A stretch of 64,000 bases of DNA, from the NCBI GenBank assembly GCA_017649855.1, contig JAGCGA010000029.1, positions 18,508 to 82,507 on the forward strand, given 5' to 3'. The notes beneath the pieces were generated by a model. It had not been told where the DNA came from, did not search any database, and worked only from the letters and a program-made list of their open reading frames with translations. The DNA comes from Bacteroidales bacterium. GTDB lineage: Bacteria > Bacteroidota > Bacteroidia > Bacteroidales > WCHB1-69. Each line of letters opens with the position of its first letter. Positions within the stretch are counted from its first letter, which is position 1. The translations under genes were made by a program, and so were the position numbers. Positions 32,429-44,700 of this stretch are shown here, piece after piece.

Positions 32429-35299
32429 ATGAAAAAGATATTCACACTTTTGGCTCTTATTTGTTGTATGACCTGGTCCTACTCCCAAGTTATCACGATG
32501 GGACAGGGCACCACGACCGTCTATACGGGATGTGTCTTCACCATCTATGACGATGGAGGTTTGGCCAACAATTACAGCGCCAATCAGGACTACTTCGTGA
32601 CCATCTATTCCAACGACCCGTCCAATGCGGCTGTTTCTGTGGAGATCCAGCTTAACGGTTTTGATGTGGATTCCACGGATACACTCTACATCTATGATGG
32701 TCCGGTGATGGCCGACTCCTTGATTCTGGCCAAGTTGAATAACGACTTAGTGGCGGAGGTCAGTTCTCCTACCATCAAGTATGCCGCCACCATTGCCAAC
32801 ACGACGGGTGCTTTGACGCTGCGCTTCAAATCCGACGGAGCTGGTAGTGGAGAAGGCTGGGCTATCTTAAGTCTTTGTGAAGCTCCTTGTCAGCGTATCA
32901 ACGTGATGTTTGATACCTTGTTGTCCAATAAATATCCGAAGTTGGAGGATGATGGTTTCTACTATATCACGGTCTGCCCGGGCGAGGTGCTCCATCTGGT
33001 CTCTTATGGCGAGTATCCTGATAACAACTTCAGCTATAACCAAAACGACCAGACCTCTATCTTCCATTGGGATCTGGGCGTGGATGTGATCGACAGCGTG
33101 GGCTATAGCACCCTGGACTTTGAATTTCCTGGCGGAAGAGGCTATGATGTCGCATTGATGATTGAGGACAGCACGGGATGCTCCTCCCATATTCCTCAGG
33201 TCTTCAGAGTACGTACCTCTGCGAACCCTATCTCCAGCTTGATACCCTTGCCACCAGCTTGTACCGGCGACTCGCTGAACTTAATTGCGGGTTACGACCA
33301 AGTCTCCAACCTGCAGCTGGATACCGTGCAGAGTTTGCAGGCAACCACCTTGGCGGTGACGGACACCATCTTCCTGCCGGACGGCGTGGACTGTGGTAGC
33401 GGCTGCTCCTATTCTTCCCCGGTGACCTTTACCGCTTTTTCCCCGTCTGCAACGATTCAGAGCGCTAACGACATCCTGTATGTCCGCCTAGCCATCGAGC
33501 ACTCTTACATCGGCGACGTTTGGATCCGCCTCTCCTGCCCGAATGGCCAATATGTCTCCTTGATGAAGAAATACGGCTCGTCGGGTTCCTCCAGTTGCTC
33601 TAGCGCCATCCCCGCCTCTGAATATGGCTGGGTTGGAAGTACTACCTCCTATGCATTCTTCGGACGTTACTATGAGCCGGATGCCACCGCTTCTACGAGC
33701 GACAAGTGTAATCCAGCCCTTAACCCGATGGGTGAGTGTTGGAACTATTGCTGGTCTAATGCTACCAACCAAGGTTATCAGTATGCTTGTGGAAACTCAA
33801 AAGTATATGAGGATTGTAACCATATCTCCACCGTCAACCCCAACGGTGTGTCTAACCCGTATGTGGACTCTACGAACACGGCGAACATGACCAACGTTTA
33901 CCACCCGGATGGTAACTTCTCGAACCTGATCGGATGCCCCATGAATGGTATGTGGAGTATTGAGGTGGTAGATGCCTGGGGATCTGATAATGGCTATGTG
34001 TGCGGTTGGGAGATCGCCTTGGATCCTTCCTTGATGCCGGCCGACTGGGCATATCAGATTGTGGTGGACACCACCTATCTCTATGGCCCAGGCGCCAACG
34101 GTACCGAGATAGTGCCCGACACCGCCGGTACCTTGGATTACACCCTCTATGTTGTCGATGACGCCGGTTGCATTTTCGATACCATCATGCCCCTCGAAGT
34201 GCACCAGTCTCCGATGCCTAACCTCGGTGACGACCTCATGATCTGCCATGGCGACATGATCACCCTAGATGCCCACTATGATGACCCGAATGCCTCTTAT
34301 CAGTGGAGCACGGGCGACCAGACCCAGACGATTAACGTGGTGACGGATGGCAATTACGTCTTGAATGTCACATCTGACTATTCCCAGCCCGGAACGACCC
34401 TCTTCTGCACGGGTAACGATACCGTCCATGTGGGCGTCTATGAAAGTCCTCAGATCGACTACACCCACTCCGCTATCGAAGGATGCGCTCCTTTGACCAT
34501 CCATATCAACAACCAATCCACCCCTGCCAATGCCGACTTTGAATGGTATGTGCTCTATAACAACGGTGCGGTGGCCATGAGCTCGCACCAAGTGAGTCCG
34601 ACCTTCGAGATCGAAGAACCGGGCCACTATACGCTCTACCTCAAGGTGACGACCCAGGACGGCTGCGTGGACTCCCTGATCCGTTGGGACTATATCCGCG
34701 TCAACGCGCAGCCTATCGCGGAGTTCTCTGCCATGCCGGAGATCTCCCTGATGTCGGAGAACAACGGCGAGGTGGCCTTCACCAACTACTCCGATGAGAG
34801 CGTGATGACCCAAGCCGGTTCCTCCTTCTACTGGGATTTCGACGATGGAGAGAGAGACTCCACCAATGTGGCCCCCACGCACGTGTTTGCCCAATGGGGC
34901 GACTATAACGTGACTCTCCACATTGAAACCGAAGACGGCTGTGCCAGCGAGATCGCCCACACGGTGGTCATCGAACAAGACCTGATATTCCCCAACATCA
35001 TCACCCCGAACGGTGACGGTATCAATGACGTGTTCGCTATCGAGAACCTGAACACCAATGTCAATCTGGAGGACCCCGATGAGTATCGCACCAACAAGCT
35101 CTATATCTACGACCGCTGGGGCAAGAAGGTCTATTCCGCCAAGAACTACGACACCTTCTCCCGTAACGGTCAGGTTACACTGGGCCAACAGTTCTTCGAT
35201 GGCTCCAGCCTCAACGACGGCGTCTATTACTACAGCTTCTACTATAAGGGCAAGGCCAAGACGGTGAACTACAACGGTTCGCTGACCATCATGAGATAG
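32429..35299 (+). CDS. Gliding-motility-type (CHU_C) surface protein with CUB and P domains
   Basis: 956 residues. Signal peptide to about residue 20; a CUB-like domain (CVFTIYDDGGLANNYSANQD, DTLYIYDGP, TGALTLRFKSDG; about 30-150); a beta domain (about 155-270); a proprotein-convertase P-like domain (NDILYVRLAIEHSYIGDVWI to NGMWSIEVVDAWGSDNGYVC, about 345-530); Ig/PKD-like domains (STPANADFEWYV; FYWDFDDGERDSTNVAPTHV); and the type B T9SS/CHU_C end (FPNIITPNGDGINDVFAIEN, LYIYDRWGKKVYSAKNYDTF, GVYYYSFYYKGKAKTVNYNG). Exported by T9SS and probably anchored through SprB-like machinery. Its paralogue follows. No catalytic motif, so likely adhesive or structural. Confidence 0.88.
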   Translation: MKKIFTLLALICCMTWSYSQVITMGQGTTTVYTGCVFTIYDDGGLANNYSANQDYFVTIYSNDPSNAAVSVEIQLNGFDVDSTDTLYIYDGPVMADSLILAKLNNDLVAEVSSPTIKYAATIANTTGALTLRFKSDGAGSGEGWAILSLCEAPCQRINVMFDTLLSNKYPKLEDDGFYYITVCPGEVLHLVSYGEYPDNNFSYNQNDQTSIFHWDLGVDVIDSVGYSTLDFEFPGGRGYDVALMIEDSTGCSSHIPQVFRVRTSANPISSLIPLPPACTGDSLNLIAGYDQVSNLQLDTVQSLQATTLAVTDTIFLPDGVDCGSGCSYSSPVTFTAFSPSATIQSANDILYVRLAIEHSYIGDVWIRLSCPNGQYVSLMKKYGSSGSSSCSSAIPASEYGWVGSTTSYAFFGRYYEPDATASTSDKCNPALNPMGECWNYCWSNATNQGYQYACGNSKVYEDCNHISTVNPNGVSNPYVDSTNTANMTNVYHPDGNFSNLIGCPMNGMWSIEVVDAWGSDNGYVCGWEIALDPSLMPADWAYQIVVDTTYLYGPGANGTEIVPDTAGTLDYTLYVVDDAGCIFDTIMPLEVHQSPMPNLGDDLMICHGDMITLDAHYDDPNASYQWSTGDQTQTINVVTDGNYVLNVTSDYSQPGTTLFCTGNDTVHVGVYESPQIDYTHSAIEGCAPLTIHINNQSTPANADFEWYVLYNNGAVAMSSHQVSPTFEIEEPGHYTLYLKVTTQDGCVDSLIRWDYIRVNAQPIAEFSAMPEISLMSENNGEVAFTNYSDESVMTQAGSSFYWDFDDGERDSTNVAPTHVFAQWGDYNVTLHIETEDGCASEIAHTVVIEQDLIFPNIITPNGDGINDVFAIENLNTNVNLEDPDEYRTNKLYIYDRWGKKVYSAKNYDTFSRNGQVTLGQQFFDGSSLNDGVYYYSFYYKGKAKTVNYNGSLTIMR

Positions 35300-35318
35300 T
35301 TGAAGAAATTCTGACAAA

Positions 35319-35345
35319 AAAAACATCGGTTTTGCCGATGTTTTT
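35319..35345 (+). terminator. Terminator after the first CHU_C gene
   Basis: AAACATCGG / CCGATGTTT stem (35321-35329 with 35335-35343), five-base loop, T-run following and A-run preceding; could stop transcription from both sides. Confidence 0.85.
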
Positions 35346-35360
35346 TTTACATTATTTTTC

Positions 35361-35368
35361 TACATTTG
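35361..35368 (+). promoter_or_regulatory. Promoter -7 box for the second CHU_C gene
   Basis: TACATTTG, 18 nt before the ATG at 35387. It excludes an upstream start at 35366 that is in frame. Confidence 0.65.
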
Positions 35369-35386
35369 CGGTGTTGTTTTGTTACT

Positions 35387-38209
35387 ATGAAAAAGTTTGT
35401 ACTCTTTTTGTCGTTTTTGCTGCTGACTTCGTTGCTCACTGCGCAGAGCGAAGTGCTGATGGGCAGCCAGACGGTCGTCACGAACTGCTCTTTCCAGATT
35501 CATGACGACGGGGGTGCGACGGGTAACTATTCGGCCAACGCCCATCAGACGCTGACCATCTTCTCCAACGATCCCTCCAATGCGAGCGTGATGGTGGAGG
35601 TGCAGACCCTGGACATAGACCCGTCCGACACGCTGATCTTCTATGACGGCACTGACACCAACGCTGCAGTCTTGCACAAAATCAACAACAGCAACTACGA
35701 TCCTACCGGCACCTTCCGCTATGCGGCCACCATTCAGAACACGACGGGGGCGGTGACGGTATATTTCAAGTCGGACGCGACGGCGGGTGGGGGAGGCTTC
35801 ACCCTCTTCGCCTCCTGCATGGCGCCCTGCCAGCGCATCTTCCTGGAACTCGACAGCGCGCTCTGCTCCAAGCTGCCGCACATAGATACCGACGGCTATT
35901 ACTACCTGGATGTCTGTCCGTATGACACCGTCCACCTGGCGGTGAAAGGTATCTATCCCGACAACAACTTCAGCTATAATCAGAACGACGCCACCACCAC
36001 CTTCCACTGGGATTTCTTCCTGGACGACATCGATTCTGTCGGATGCAACCAGCTGGACTACTACTTTATCCCGGGCCGCGGCTATGACGTCTCGGTGACG
36101 GCGGAGGACCAGGCCCAGTGCGTGTCTTTGATTCCGATCGCCTTTCGGGTGCGCACCTCTCAGAACCCCATCAGTCATGTGGTCACGCCCTATCCGTTCT
36201 GCTCCGGCGATGAGCAGCTGCTGAGCTATGGCTATGACCAGGTCTCCAATGTGCAGCTCGACATTGTGGGAAGCGAACAGATCACCTCGCTGGGCGTCTC
36301 CGACACGGTCTTCCTGCCCGACGGCGTGAGCTGTCCTCCGTATGGCTACTACTACCGCTCCTATGTGAACTTCACCTCCTTTGCGCCCAATGCCACCATC
36401 ACCAGTCCCAACGACATCCTGTATGTTCGCATCAAGATGGAGCACTCCGCCATCGAGGATATCCGCATCACCTTCGTCTGCCCGACCGGCAATGTGTGCC
36501 GCATCGTGCCCGACTATCAGAACGACGGCTGGGGTGGCATCTCTCACTATTTCAGGACGAACCTGGGTGTTGCCAATCGTCAGCAGGAAGTGGCTACCTG
36601 CAACGCCAGCCAGAACCCGATGGGCATCCCGTGGAACTATGTGTGGTCCAACAACACCACCCTGGGCTATCAGTATGCCAATACCACCTATGGCTATTGC
36701 TATGAGCCCGGAAACGTGCAATATACTGCCAACCCCTACTGGGATGACGGCAATATGTCTTATAAGATTGACTCCACCGATGTGGCGAACATGACCCAGG
36801 TCTATCATCCCAACCAGTCGTTTGCCGGCATGGTGGGCTGTCCCCTCAACGGGGCTTGGTACATCCAGGTGCAGGACCTCTGGTCTAACGACAACGGCTA
36901 CATAGTGGAGTGGGAGATGGCCCTGGACCCGGCCCTGCTGCCGCAGAACTGGTCGTATGATGTGCAGGTGGACACCACCTACATCATCGGACCGGGCGCA
37001 TACGGGTCCAGCGTCAACCCGGACACCTCCGGCACGATCCAGTACACCTACCGCCTGATCGACGAGTACGGCTGCGTGTACGATACTCTCATCCCCTTGG
37101 AGGTATATCCCTCCCCGAACCCCGACCTGGGATCGGACATGGGCCTTTGCCATGGCGACCTGCTGGTGCTGGAGCCCAGCATGAACGTGACGGACTCCAA
37201 CACGGTCTATCACTGGAGCACGGGCGACGAGACAGCCTCCATTGCGGTGCTGACGGACGGGGACTATGCCCTGACGGTCACCTCCACGTTCTACGACACC
37301 ACCGGCGTGCTGGCCTGCACGGGGACAGACACGGTCCATGTGCAGGTCTTCGAGAGCCCGGCCCTGGAGTACGAGAACACCGTGGTGGAGGGGTGTGCGC
37401 CGCTGACCATCCACGTGACCAACCACTCCACGCCCGCCAACGCCGACTTTGAGTGGCTGGTGGTGGACCCCGACTTCCGTCTGGTCCAGAGCTCCCACCA
37501 GTACGAGCCGACCTTCGAGATCGAGGAGCCGGGCCATTATACGCTATGCTTGAGGGTGACGACTCAGGACGGCTGCGTGGACTCGATCATCCGCTGGGAC
37601 TATATCCGCGTCAACGTGCAGCCCATCGCGGAGTTCGCGGCCACGCCGGAGATCTCGCTGATGGCGGAGACCCAGGGCCAAGTGGCCTTCACCAACTACA
37701 CGGAAGAGTCCATCCTGACCGACCCCGCCAACAGCTTCTACTGGGACTTTGCCGACGGAGAACTTGACTCCTCCACTGTGTCGCCGGTGCACACCTTTGC
37801 CCAGTGGGGCGATTACAACGTGACCCTCCATATTGAGACGGAGGACGGCTGCAATAGCGAGATTGCCCACACGGTGGTCGTCGAGCAGGACCTGATCTTC
37901 CCCAACATCATCACGCCGAACGGGGACGGCATCAACGATGTGTTCGCGATCCAGAACCTGAACACGAACATCGACGAGGAGGATCCCGACGAGTACCGCA
38001 CCAACAAGCTCTACATCTACGACCGCTGGGGCAAGCAGGTGTATGCGGCCAAGAACTACGACACCTACGCGCGCGACGGGCAGATCATGCTGGGCGAGCA
38101 GTACTTCGACGGCGCCAACCTGAGCGACGGGGTCTATTACTACAGTTTCTACTACAAGGGCAAGGCCAAGACGGTGAACTACAACGGGTCGCTGACGATC
38201 GTGCGATAA
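35387..38209 (+). CDS. Second CHU_C surface protein, paralogue of the preceding one
   Basis: 940 residues. Same layout as 32429-35299: signal peptide (MKKFVLFLSFLLLTSLLTAQ), CUB-like (CSFQIHDDGGATGNYSANAH, DTLIFYDGTD), beta domain, P-like domain (NDILYVRIKMEHSAIEDIRI to NGAWYIQVQDLWSNDNGYIV), PKD, CHU_C. It is clearly more GC-rich than its neighbour, so the two are old duplicates or came from different backgrounds. The last 350 bases resemble the end of the gene at 45708 more closely than that of its neighbour, suggesting gene conversion at the 3' end. Function likely adhesive. Confidence 0.88.
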   Translation: MKKFVLFLSFLLLTSLLTAQSEVLMGSQTVVTNCSFQIHDDGGATGNYSANAHQTLTIFSNDPSNASVMVEVQTLDIDPSDTLIFYDGTDTNAAVLHKINNSNYDPTGTFRYAATIQNTTGAVTVYFKSDATAGGGGFTLFASCMAPCQRIFLELDSALCSKLPHIDTDGYYYLDVCPYDTVHLAVKGIYPDNNFSYNQNDATTTFHWDFFLDDIDSVGCNQLDYYFIPGRGYDVSVTAEDQAQCVSLIPIAFRVRTSQNPISHVVTPYPFCSGDEQLLSYGYDQVSNVQLDIVGSEQITSLGVSDTVFLPDGVSCPPYGYYYRSYVNFTSFAPNATITSPNDILYVRIKMEHSAIEDIRITFVCPTGNVCRIVPDYQNDGWGGISHYFRTNLGVANRQQEVATCNASQNPMGIPWNYVWSNNTTLGYQYANTTYGYCYEPGNVQYTANPYWDDGNMSYKIDSTDVANMTQVYHPNQSFAGMVGCPLNGAWYIQVQDLWSNDNGYIVEWEMALDPALLPQNWSYDVQVDTTYIIGPGAYGSSVNPDTSGTIQYTYRLIDEYGCVYDTLIPLEVYPSPNPDLGSDMGLCHGDLLVLEPSMNVTDSNTVYHWSTGDETASIAVLTDGDYALTVTSTFYDTTGVLACTGTDTVHVQVFESPALEYENTVVEGCAPLTIHVTNHSTPANADFEWLVVDPDFRLVQSSHQYEPTFEIEEPGHYTLCLRVTTQDGCVDSIIRWDYIRVNVQPIAEFAATPEISLMAETQGQVAFTNYTEESILTDPANSFYWDFADGELDSSTVSPVHTFAQWGDYNVTLHIETEDGCNSEIAHTVVVEQDLIFPNIITPNGDGINDVFAIQNLNTNIDEEDPDEYRTNKLYIYDRWGKQVYAAKNYDTYARDGQIMLGEQYFDGANLSDGVYYYSFYYKGKAKTVNYNGSLTIVR

Positions 38210-38325
38210 GAGTTGTCAGTTAGAACCTTGAACTTTGACCATGAACTATGACTATGAACTTTGCCCCCGTTATTTCTTAGTTTCTTAATTTCTTAGTTTC
38301 TTAGTTCTTCTTTTCTTTCTCCCTC
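38210..38325. repeat. Repeat-rich spacer after the second CHU_C gene
   Basis: CTTGAAC/TTTGACC/ATGAACT units then TTTCTTAG/TTTCTTAA octamers. Nearly the same order is found after the gene ending at 48161. The remaining 150 bases up to the riboswitch promoter hold nothing recognisable. Confidence 0.8.
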
Positions 38326-38453
38326 TCTCTTGAATATTGCCATCCAAAAAAATGTTGGCAATTTCTCTGAAATCATACGCCAAAACTCTCCTTGCTTGAT
38401 ATAAGTTAGTGATTGTCAATAATTTTACCCCCCCCTACGGGGAATGCTCTTTG

Positions 38454-38483
38454 TTTGGCAAGTTCAATATTTTTGTACTTTTG
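38454..38483 (+). promoter_or_regulatory. Promoter of the riboswitch-controlled gene
   Basis: TTTG (38454-38457), 18 bases, TACTTTTG (38476-38483); an alternative -7 box TATTTTTG overlaps just upstream (38468-38475). RNA would start near 38490, right at the riboswitch. Confidence 0.75.
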
Positions 38484-38487
38484 TTGC

Positions 38488-38660
38488 GGATTATTGGTGA
38501 GGGACGAATGGTCCCGAGAGGGAATCAGGTGAGAATCCTGAACAGTACCCGCTGCTGTGATTTCCAACCAAGTCTTTGCGCAAGATGCCACTGTGTTTGT
38601 TTATGGGAAGGCGCGCAAAGATGGAATAAGTCAGAAAACCTGCCAGAGTTCTTTTAGGAG
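38488..38660 (+). promoter_or_regulatory. Cobalamin (B12) riboswitch
   Basis: Conserved aptamer pieces in the right order and spacing: GGGAATCAGGTGAGAATCC (about 38520-38538), GAACAGTACCCGCTGCTGTG (just after), ATGCCACTGTG (38585-38595), GGGAAGGCGCGCAAAGATGG (about 38605-38624) and the B12 box AGTCAGAAAACCTGCC (38629-38644). Together these are the core of the cobalamin riboswitch family, which binds adenosyl- or hydroxo-cobalamin and lowers expression. A leader of about 110 bases follows to the ATG at 38771. I see an AGCTT...AAGCT stem after the aptamer (about 38663-38680) but no clear terminator, so control may be at translation. Confidence 0.9.
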
Positions 38661-38770
38661 AAAGCTTCGGGAGGTAAGCTGACACTGCCACATACATCAT
38701 CGTGTACGGTTTTGTTGACATTTTTCCCGGGCATGACGACGGGAATTATTGTCAAACTAAAAAATATACG

Positions 38771-41700
38771 ATGATGAAAAAGCTACTTTTTGTTTTAGGT
38801 TTGTTGAGCCTTATCTGCTTGTCTATGGAGGTGCGGGCTCAGAATGTCTGGAACGGCACGGCCGACATTACGTGGTACGATGCCAGCCAGACCAGTTTTA
38901 ACATCACCACGGCGGAGCAGTTGGCGGGCGTGGCGCAGTTGGTGAACAACGGCACCACGACCTTCAACGGTGTGACGTTGAACCTGATGAACAACCTCTG
39001 GCTCAACGCCACGGGCGACTCCACGAACAACTGGGTGCCCATTGGCGGCGGTTCGCCCACGGGCGAGTCGCCAGAGACGGGCTATTCTTTCCAAGGCCAG
39101 TTTAATGGTCACGGGCACACCATTTATAATTTGTATTGCGACAAGGGCAACACCTATCATGCGGGTCTTTTCTGCTCTGTCAAAAACCCCTCGACCATTG
39201 ATTCCCTGGTATTAGTCAACCCTGTGTTGAAATCCAAAGGTATGATGGGTGCCATTGTCGGGTTTACCCGTGCTGGCGGGCAAGTGTACATCCGGAACTG
39301 TATGGTGATTAATGCACGTATAGAAGGATCAAACGGCAATAATATCGGTGGTATTATTGGCGCATCCTACAACAATTCAAGTGGCAACTATGTGCAGAAT
39401 TGTGGCGTCACGGGTTATGTGTCCGGCAATTATATTGGTGGTTTGGGTGGCAACGCGGATTATGAGCATTTCACCAACTGCTACTTTGCAGGTACGCTTT
39501 GCAGAGTCGGGAGCAATGCGGGTAGCCTATACGCTTGGTCCAGTTTTGGTAGTTGCAGCAATTGTTATGCATCCTATACCTTTGTTTGCGGAAGTGGCAG
39601 CAGCAACGGCACCGCGGTTTCACAGGATATTATGCAATCTGACAGCATGATTACCCTTCTGGGCGGCGCCTTTATAAGAGACTGTGGCTTGAATGACGGC
39701 TATCCTATCTTGTCGTTTATGGCGGGCCTCTCTCCGACCACCGCAGAGCTCTGCGTCGGGGAGAACGTGACCTTGTCGGCCTATGGCTATTCTTCCTATC
39801 TCTGGAGTACGGGTGACACGACAGCGGAGATCACCGTGGCTCCTACCACTACCACTACTTATACTGTCTTGTGCTTCTCCATTACAGGCGATACGGATAC
39901 CCTTTCCTCCACCGTTACCGTCTATCCCCAGGCAGTCATCACGGCTGAAGTCATGCCAACTTCCGATGGTGTGACGCACGCCACGCTAAACCAGAGCAGC
40001 TTCACAGTGCCGTGTGGCGGCTCTGATGCCATTACGCTGGTGGTCACGCCCGATGTCAACTATCGTGTGGTCAAGGTGACGCTGAATGGCACCCCTGTCT
40101 ATGGCGATGAGTTTGGGGAAGGTGTGGCCAATATCATGCTGTTTCCCGGTGGAACCTTGGGAGAAGCGAAAGTTTATGTGGACAACAACTATACGGTTAC
40201 AACTACCGCTGTGGATGTGAATGGAGATACGATTGATGCTTCCGCTTTGGTGGTTCCTTACGGCGCTAATGGAGTCTATTCAGTGTTTGCCAGCGACTCC
40301 CTCGTGATGAGCTTCAACAACACGGCACGTTGGAAGTTGACGGATGTGGAGGTAGACAACATTTCCGTCGGTTTAGTGCCCACTTACACTATATATAATG
40401 TACACGAGAACCATACAGTCTTGATTACATATGTAGATAGTTGCGGCATCTATTCCATTCCATTTTTTGAGGATTTCGAGTCTGTTTCCAGTGGTCTGCC
40501 GGATTGCTATGAGAAAAACAATGCAAACAGCAATTATCCGAGAGTCAGTACCTCTTCTGCTTATCAAGGTCGCTCTTTGTACACCTCTAACTATCAATAT
40601 GATGATAATGCCACCAATGTACCTTGTCTGATTCTGCCTAAATTAAGCGACCAATTAGATTTGTCAGCTCTAATGCTCCAATTCTACGGAAGGATTTCTT
40701 CAACAAACGGATACTTTGTGGTAGGTGTCATGACCGATCCTACGGATATGTCCACATTCACTGCATTGCAAACCGTCACTCCTGCCGCTGCTTCCTCCTA
40801 TGAGTTGTGTACAGCTTATTTTTCCAACTATCAAGATACCGGACGTTACATTGCCATCAAGATCGCAGCGACCAGCTATTGTACCATGAATATTGACAAC
40901 TTGACTATCGATTATGCCCCGCAATGCTCTCCGATTTCCAACCTGCAGGTTGACTATATTTATGGCACCAATGCCACTTTGACGTGGAGTCCTACCATCG
41001 TTGGAACGCCTGATCAGTATCATCTGATTGTCACAGACTTGTCGCAATCCACAATTACCACGTTCACTACCACAGACACTACCTATTTGTTGACGGGCTT
41101 GTCGGAACAGACCCCCTACCAGGTCAGCATCTACACAGCTTGTACCAATGGACAGACTAGTGATACTGTATCAGTCTCTTTTACAACCATCTGTAATTCC
41201 ATGTCCAGTGTTACGGTGGCTGCTCCGATTAGCAGCAGTTACAACAACAGCCTTCCTGCTGACGATTGTTATCAATATGGTTATAGCCAACAGATAATAC
41301 TGGCATCTGAGTTGGGCAGCGATTCTGCTTCATTTACCTCTCTTTCTTTCCAATGTGCCTCCGGCTCTGGGGTGCGCCACTGGGATATCTATGCTGCCCA
41401 AGTGACCAATTCCTATATTATGGATTGGATTCTTCCCTCTGAGACCGTGATTTTCCATCATATTTTCTCTGGTAATGTGACTATAAGCGGCACAGGCCCT
41501 GACCATTGGTTTGATATCCAACTGGATTCTGCACTCCAGTACAATGGCACTGACAATATTCTTCTCTCCATTGCTGTTGACAATCTCAACACTGATTGCA
41601 GTATTTCGTATTATTGTCATGCGGATGCTAACTGGAACTATATCAGTCTTTCCGATATGAATGATAGCTACCCATATTCTTACACCAATCCTATGGCCTC

Positions 41701-44700
41701 TTCAGAAGGTTATGCAGGTGTGTTGCCTATTGCCAACAACATACGCTTCAGCTCTTGTCTTCAAGAGAGTTGTGTCCGTCCCAACACGCTTGTCGCTTCC
41801 AATGTGACCTCCAATTCTGCAGACGTCAGTTGGGTGTCCGCAGGTGCGGAGACATCTTGGGAGTTGCAATACAAAGCCTCTACGGATACTGGTTGGACGT
41901 CTCTAGACAACCTTACCTCTAACCAGTACTCTTTAACAGGACTGCAATCCAACAAAGAATACAGCATACGGGTAAGAGCTTTATGCTCCGCCACAGATGT
42001 CAGCATGTGGAGTGATATAACCATTTTCCACACCGAATGCGGCACCATTGCTATTTTGCCGTACACGGAAGACTTTGAGGATGCCAACAATTTGTATAAC
42101 AGCAGCCAACAGAACTACATCTATTGCTGGTACCGCTATGCTTCTGATCCTTCCCACTATGTATATATCCCAAGTAACAACCATGCTCACAGCGGTTCGC
42201 GCTTCCTGGATTTCCACCATACCAACAACTGTTTCAATATTGCCATTATGCCGGCAATTGATCCATCGTTGAATATCAATGATCTCCAAGTACACTTCTA
42301 TGCCTGCAAATCTGGTAATACGGGCACTCTGGAAGTGGGTATGATGAGCGACTATGACGATCCTACCACCTTCGCCCCCATTGACACCATCGACTTGTCT
42401 TCTTATGCTACCTATGCATACGCATCCTTGTATGTCTCTTTGGCAAACTATACAGGTGATGGCTATCATGTCGCCTTCCGCGTGTCTAATGCCATCAGTT
42501 GTGGTTATTATATTGATGACATCACGGTGGAGGAGATCCCCGAATGTAACTTCCCCACCAACCTGCATGCCTCCAACATCGGCCCGGATGAGGTGACCTT
42601 GACTTGGGATGCCAGCAGTAGTGCCAATGAGTATGGCTTATATCTGATTGGCAATAACGAAACCGTCTATTATGTTGTATATGACACGACCATTACGATC
42701 AACAACCTTCTTCCTGCCACTTCATACAGTGCCTCAGTTCGTTCTCTTTGTGGCAACGACTCATCCATATTGTCCACCGAGTGTCCCTTCATGACGGGTT
42801 GTGATGCCATTACCATCTCAGCAGGCAATCCCTGGACGGAAGGTTTCGAATCCTACACGAATGTGGGCGGTAGCCAGATCCAGCCGTTCCTTTGCTGGGC
42901 CCGCCCTGTGGTAGATAATGCTTACCAAGGCTCTCCATTTGTGTATGTGAATTACTCCTATGCCGCTCATACAGGTTCTAATACGGCCCAATTCAAGGGC
43001 ACCACATCTATGCTGGCCCTCCCGGAATTCACCAATGACATCCATGACTTGCGACTCTCCTTCTGGGCTACTGCTACGATTCCTTCAGTCAGCCATATTG
43101 AGGTGGGTGTCATCACCGATCTGGATGATCCGACCACCTTCGTGCCCTTGGCTGATGCCGGAACCCCTGGCCCCAGAGGCCACGGTGGTAACTTTATGGG
43201 ACCGTTTGACTTTGACACCATCAGTGTGACGAGTGGTCGAATCGCCTTGCGCTATACCAGCTCCAATGCACCCGAGTCCTGTAACTTGGATGACTTTACG
43301 GTGGAGCTGATCCCCGATTGTCCTTCTCCGGAGAAAGACAGTGTGACAGTTTCCAACATTGGAAACCATACGGCAACCATCAGTTTTGTGGATCATGATG
43401 CCACGCACACCGAGTGGGTGGTCTATTACAGAGCCTCAGCTGACACGGTTTGGAATACCATGACCACAACCACCACGACGGTTGACCTGACCAACCTGGA
43501 TGCCCAGACCACCTATTATGTGTATGTGGAGACAGCTTGTGCACCTGGAATGGTTGCAGATGCCACCTTCACGATCCATTTCACTACCTTGGTGGCCTGC
43601 CCAGCACCTGTCGGCGTGACCGTTAACAATATCAATACTACCTCTGCAACTGTCAACTGGAGTGGCAACGCCTTGTCCTATGTCCTTGAATACGGTCCTT
43701 CCGGCTTCACTCCCGGAACCGGCGAAGGAACCGTTGTGACTACCGACAGCAATGCCTATGACATTTCAGGGCTGACTCCGACAACCGGATACACGGTATA
43801 CATATATGCCGATTGCGGGGACGAAGGATACTCCTCCATGATCTCTCGCACCTTCACCACCCTGGATGCCTGTCCGGCACCCACTGGCGTGACCATTTAC
43901 GGTATCACCAGCTCCTCTGCCTCTGTCACATGGAATGGCAACGCCACGAATTATATCATTGAATACGGTCCTACCGGCTTCACCCCTGGCGACAGTACAA
44001 GCACTATGGTGACCACAAGTGCCAATATTTACGATTTCACGGGTCTGATCCCGGCCACTGGATACACGGTGTATATCAAGGCGGATTGTGGAACTGACGG
44101 ATACTCCTCCAGCACCTCCACCACGTTTACCACCGAATTGTGCGATCCTGCTGACAAGTGTTCCTACACCTTTACCCTGACCTCTAGTCATAACGCTTGG
44201 CTAGGCCACACACTCAGAGTGACGCAGGGTGATGTTGTTGTGGCAGTTCTCTCTTTTGCTCCTCCTGCCAACACTTACACCACCACTGTTGACTTGTGTG
44301 ATAACATCCCTGTTTCCTTAGAGCACATTGTTGGAGGTGGCGTGCCTTTCCACATGATGGGTCACCCGTCTGGAATCACGGTTGCGAAACCGGACGGCAC
44401 GGTAGAGTACTCGACTACTGACATGGATAACTACACGACCTACACCTTTACACCTAATTGTAATGCTTCAATTCCTGACACTTGCGAAGTGCCGACGGCT
44501 TTGGCTGTGAACAACCCGGGTCAGACGACGGCCACGGCCACGTGGACCGCTGGTGGTGCCGAGACCTCCTGGAACGTGGAGTATAAGGCTGTATCCGCCA
44601 CTGTATGGCAGAGTGCCACCACCAATGCCACCTCCTTCGCCATGACGGGTCTCACCCCCAACACCCAATATGAAGTGCGCGTGCAGGCCGTGTGCGACAC

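Noticed and set aside
35360..37537. 725-codon minus-strand frame opposite the second CHU_C gene
   Set aside because: Arises from GC-rich third positions of the real gene; no signal, domain or start context.
38702..38770. Upstream start for the giant protein
   Set aside because: That stretch is the leader just after the riboswitch aptamer; the signal peptide begins at 38771.
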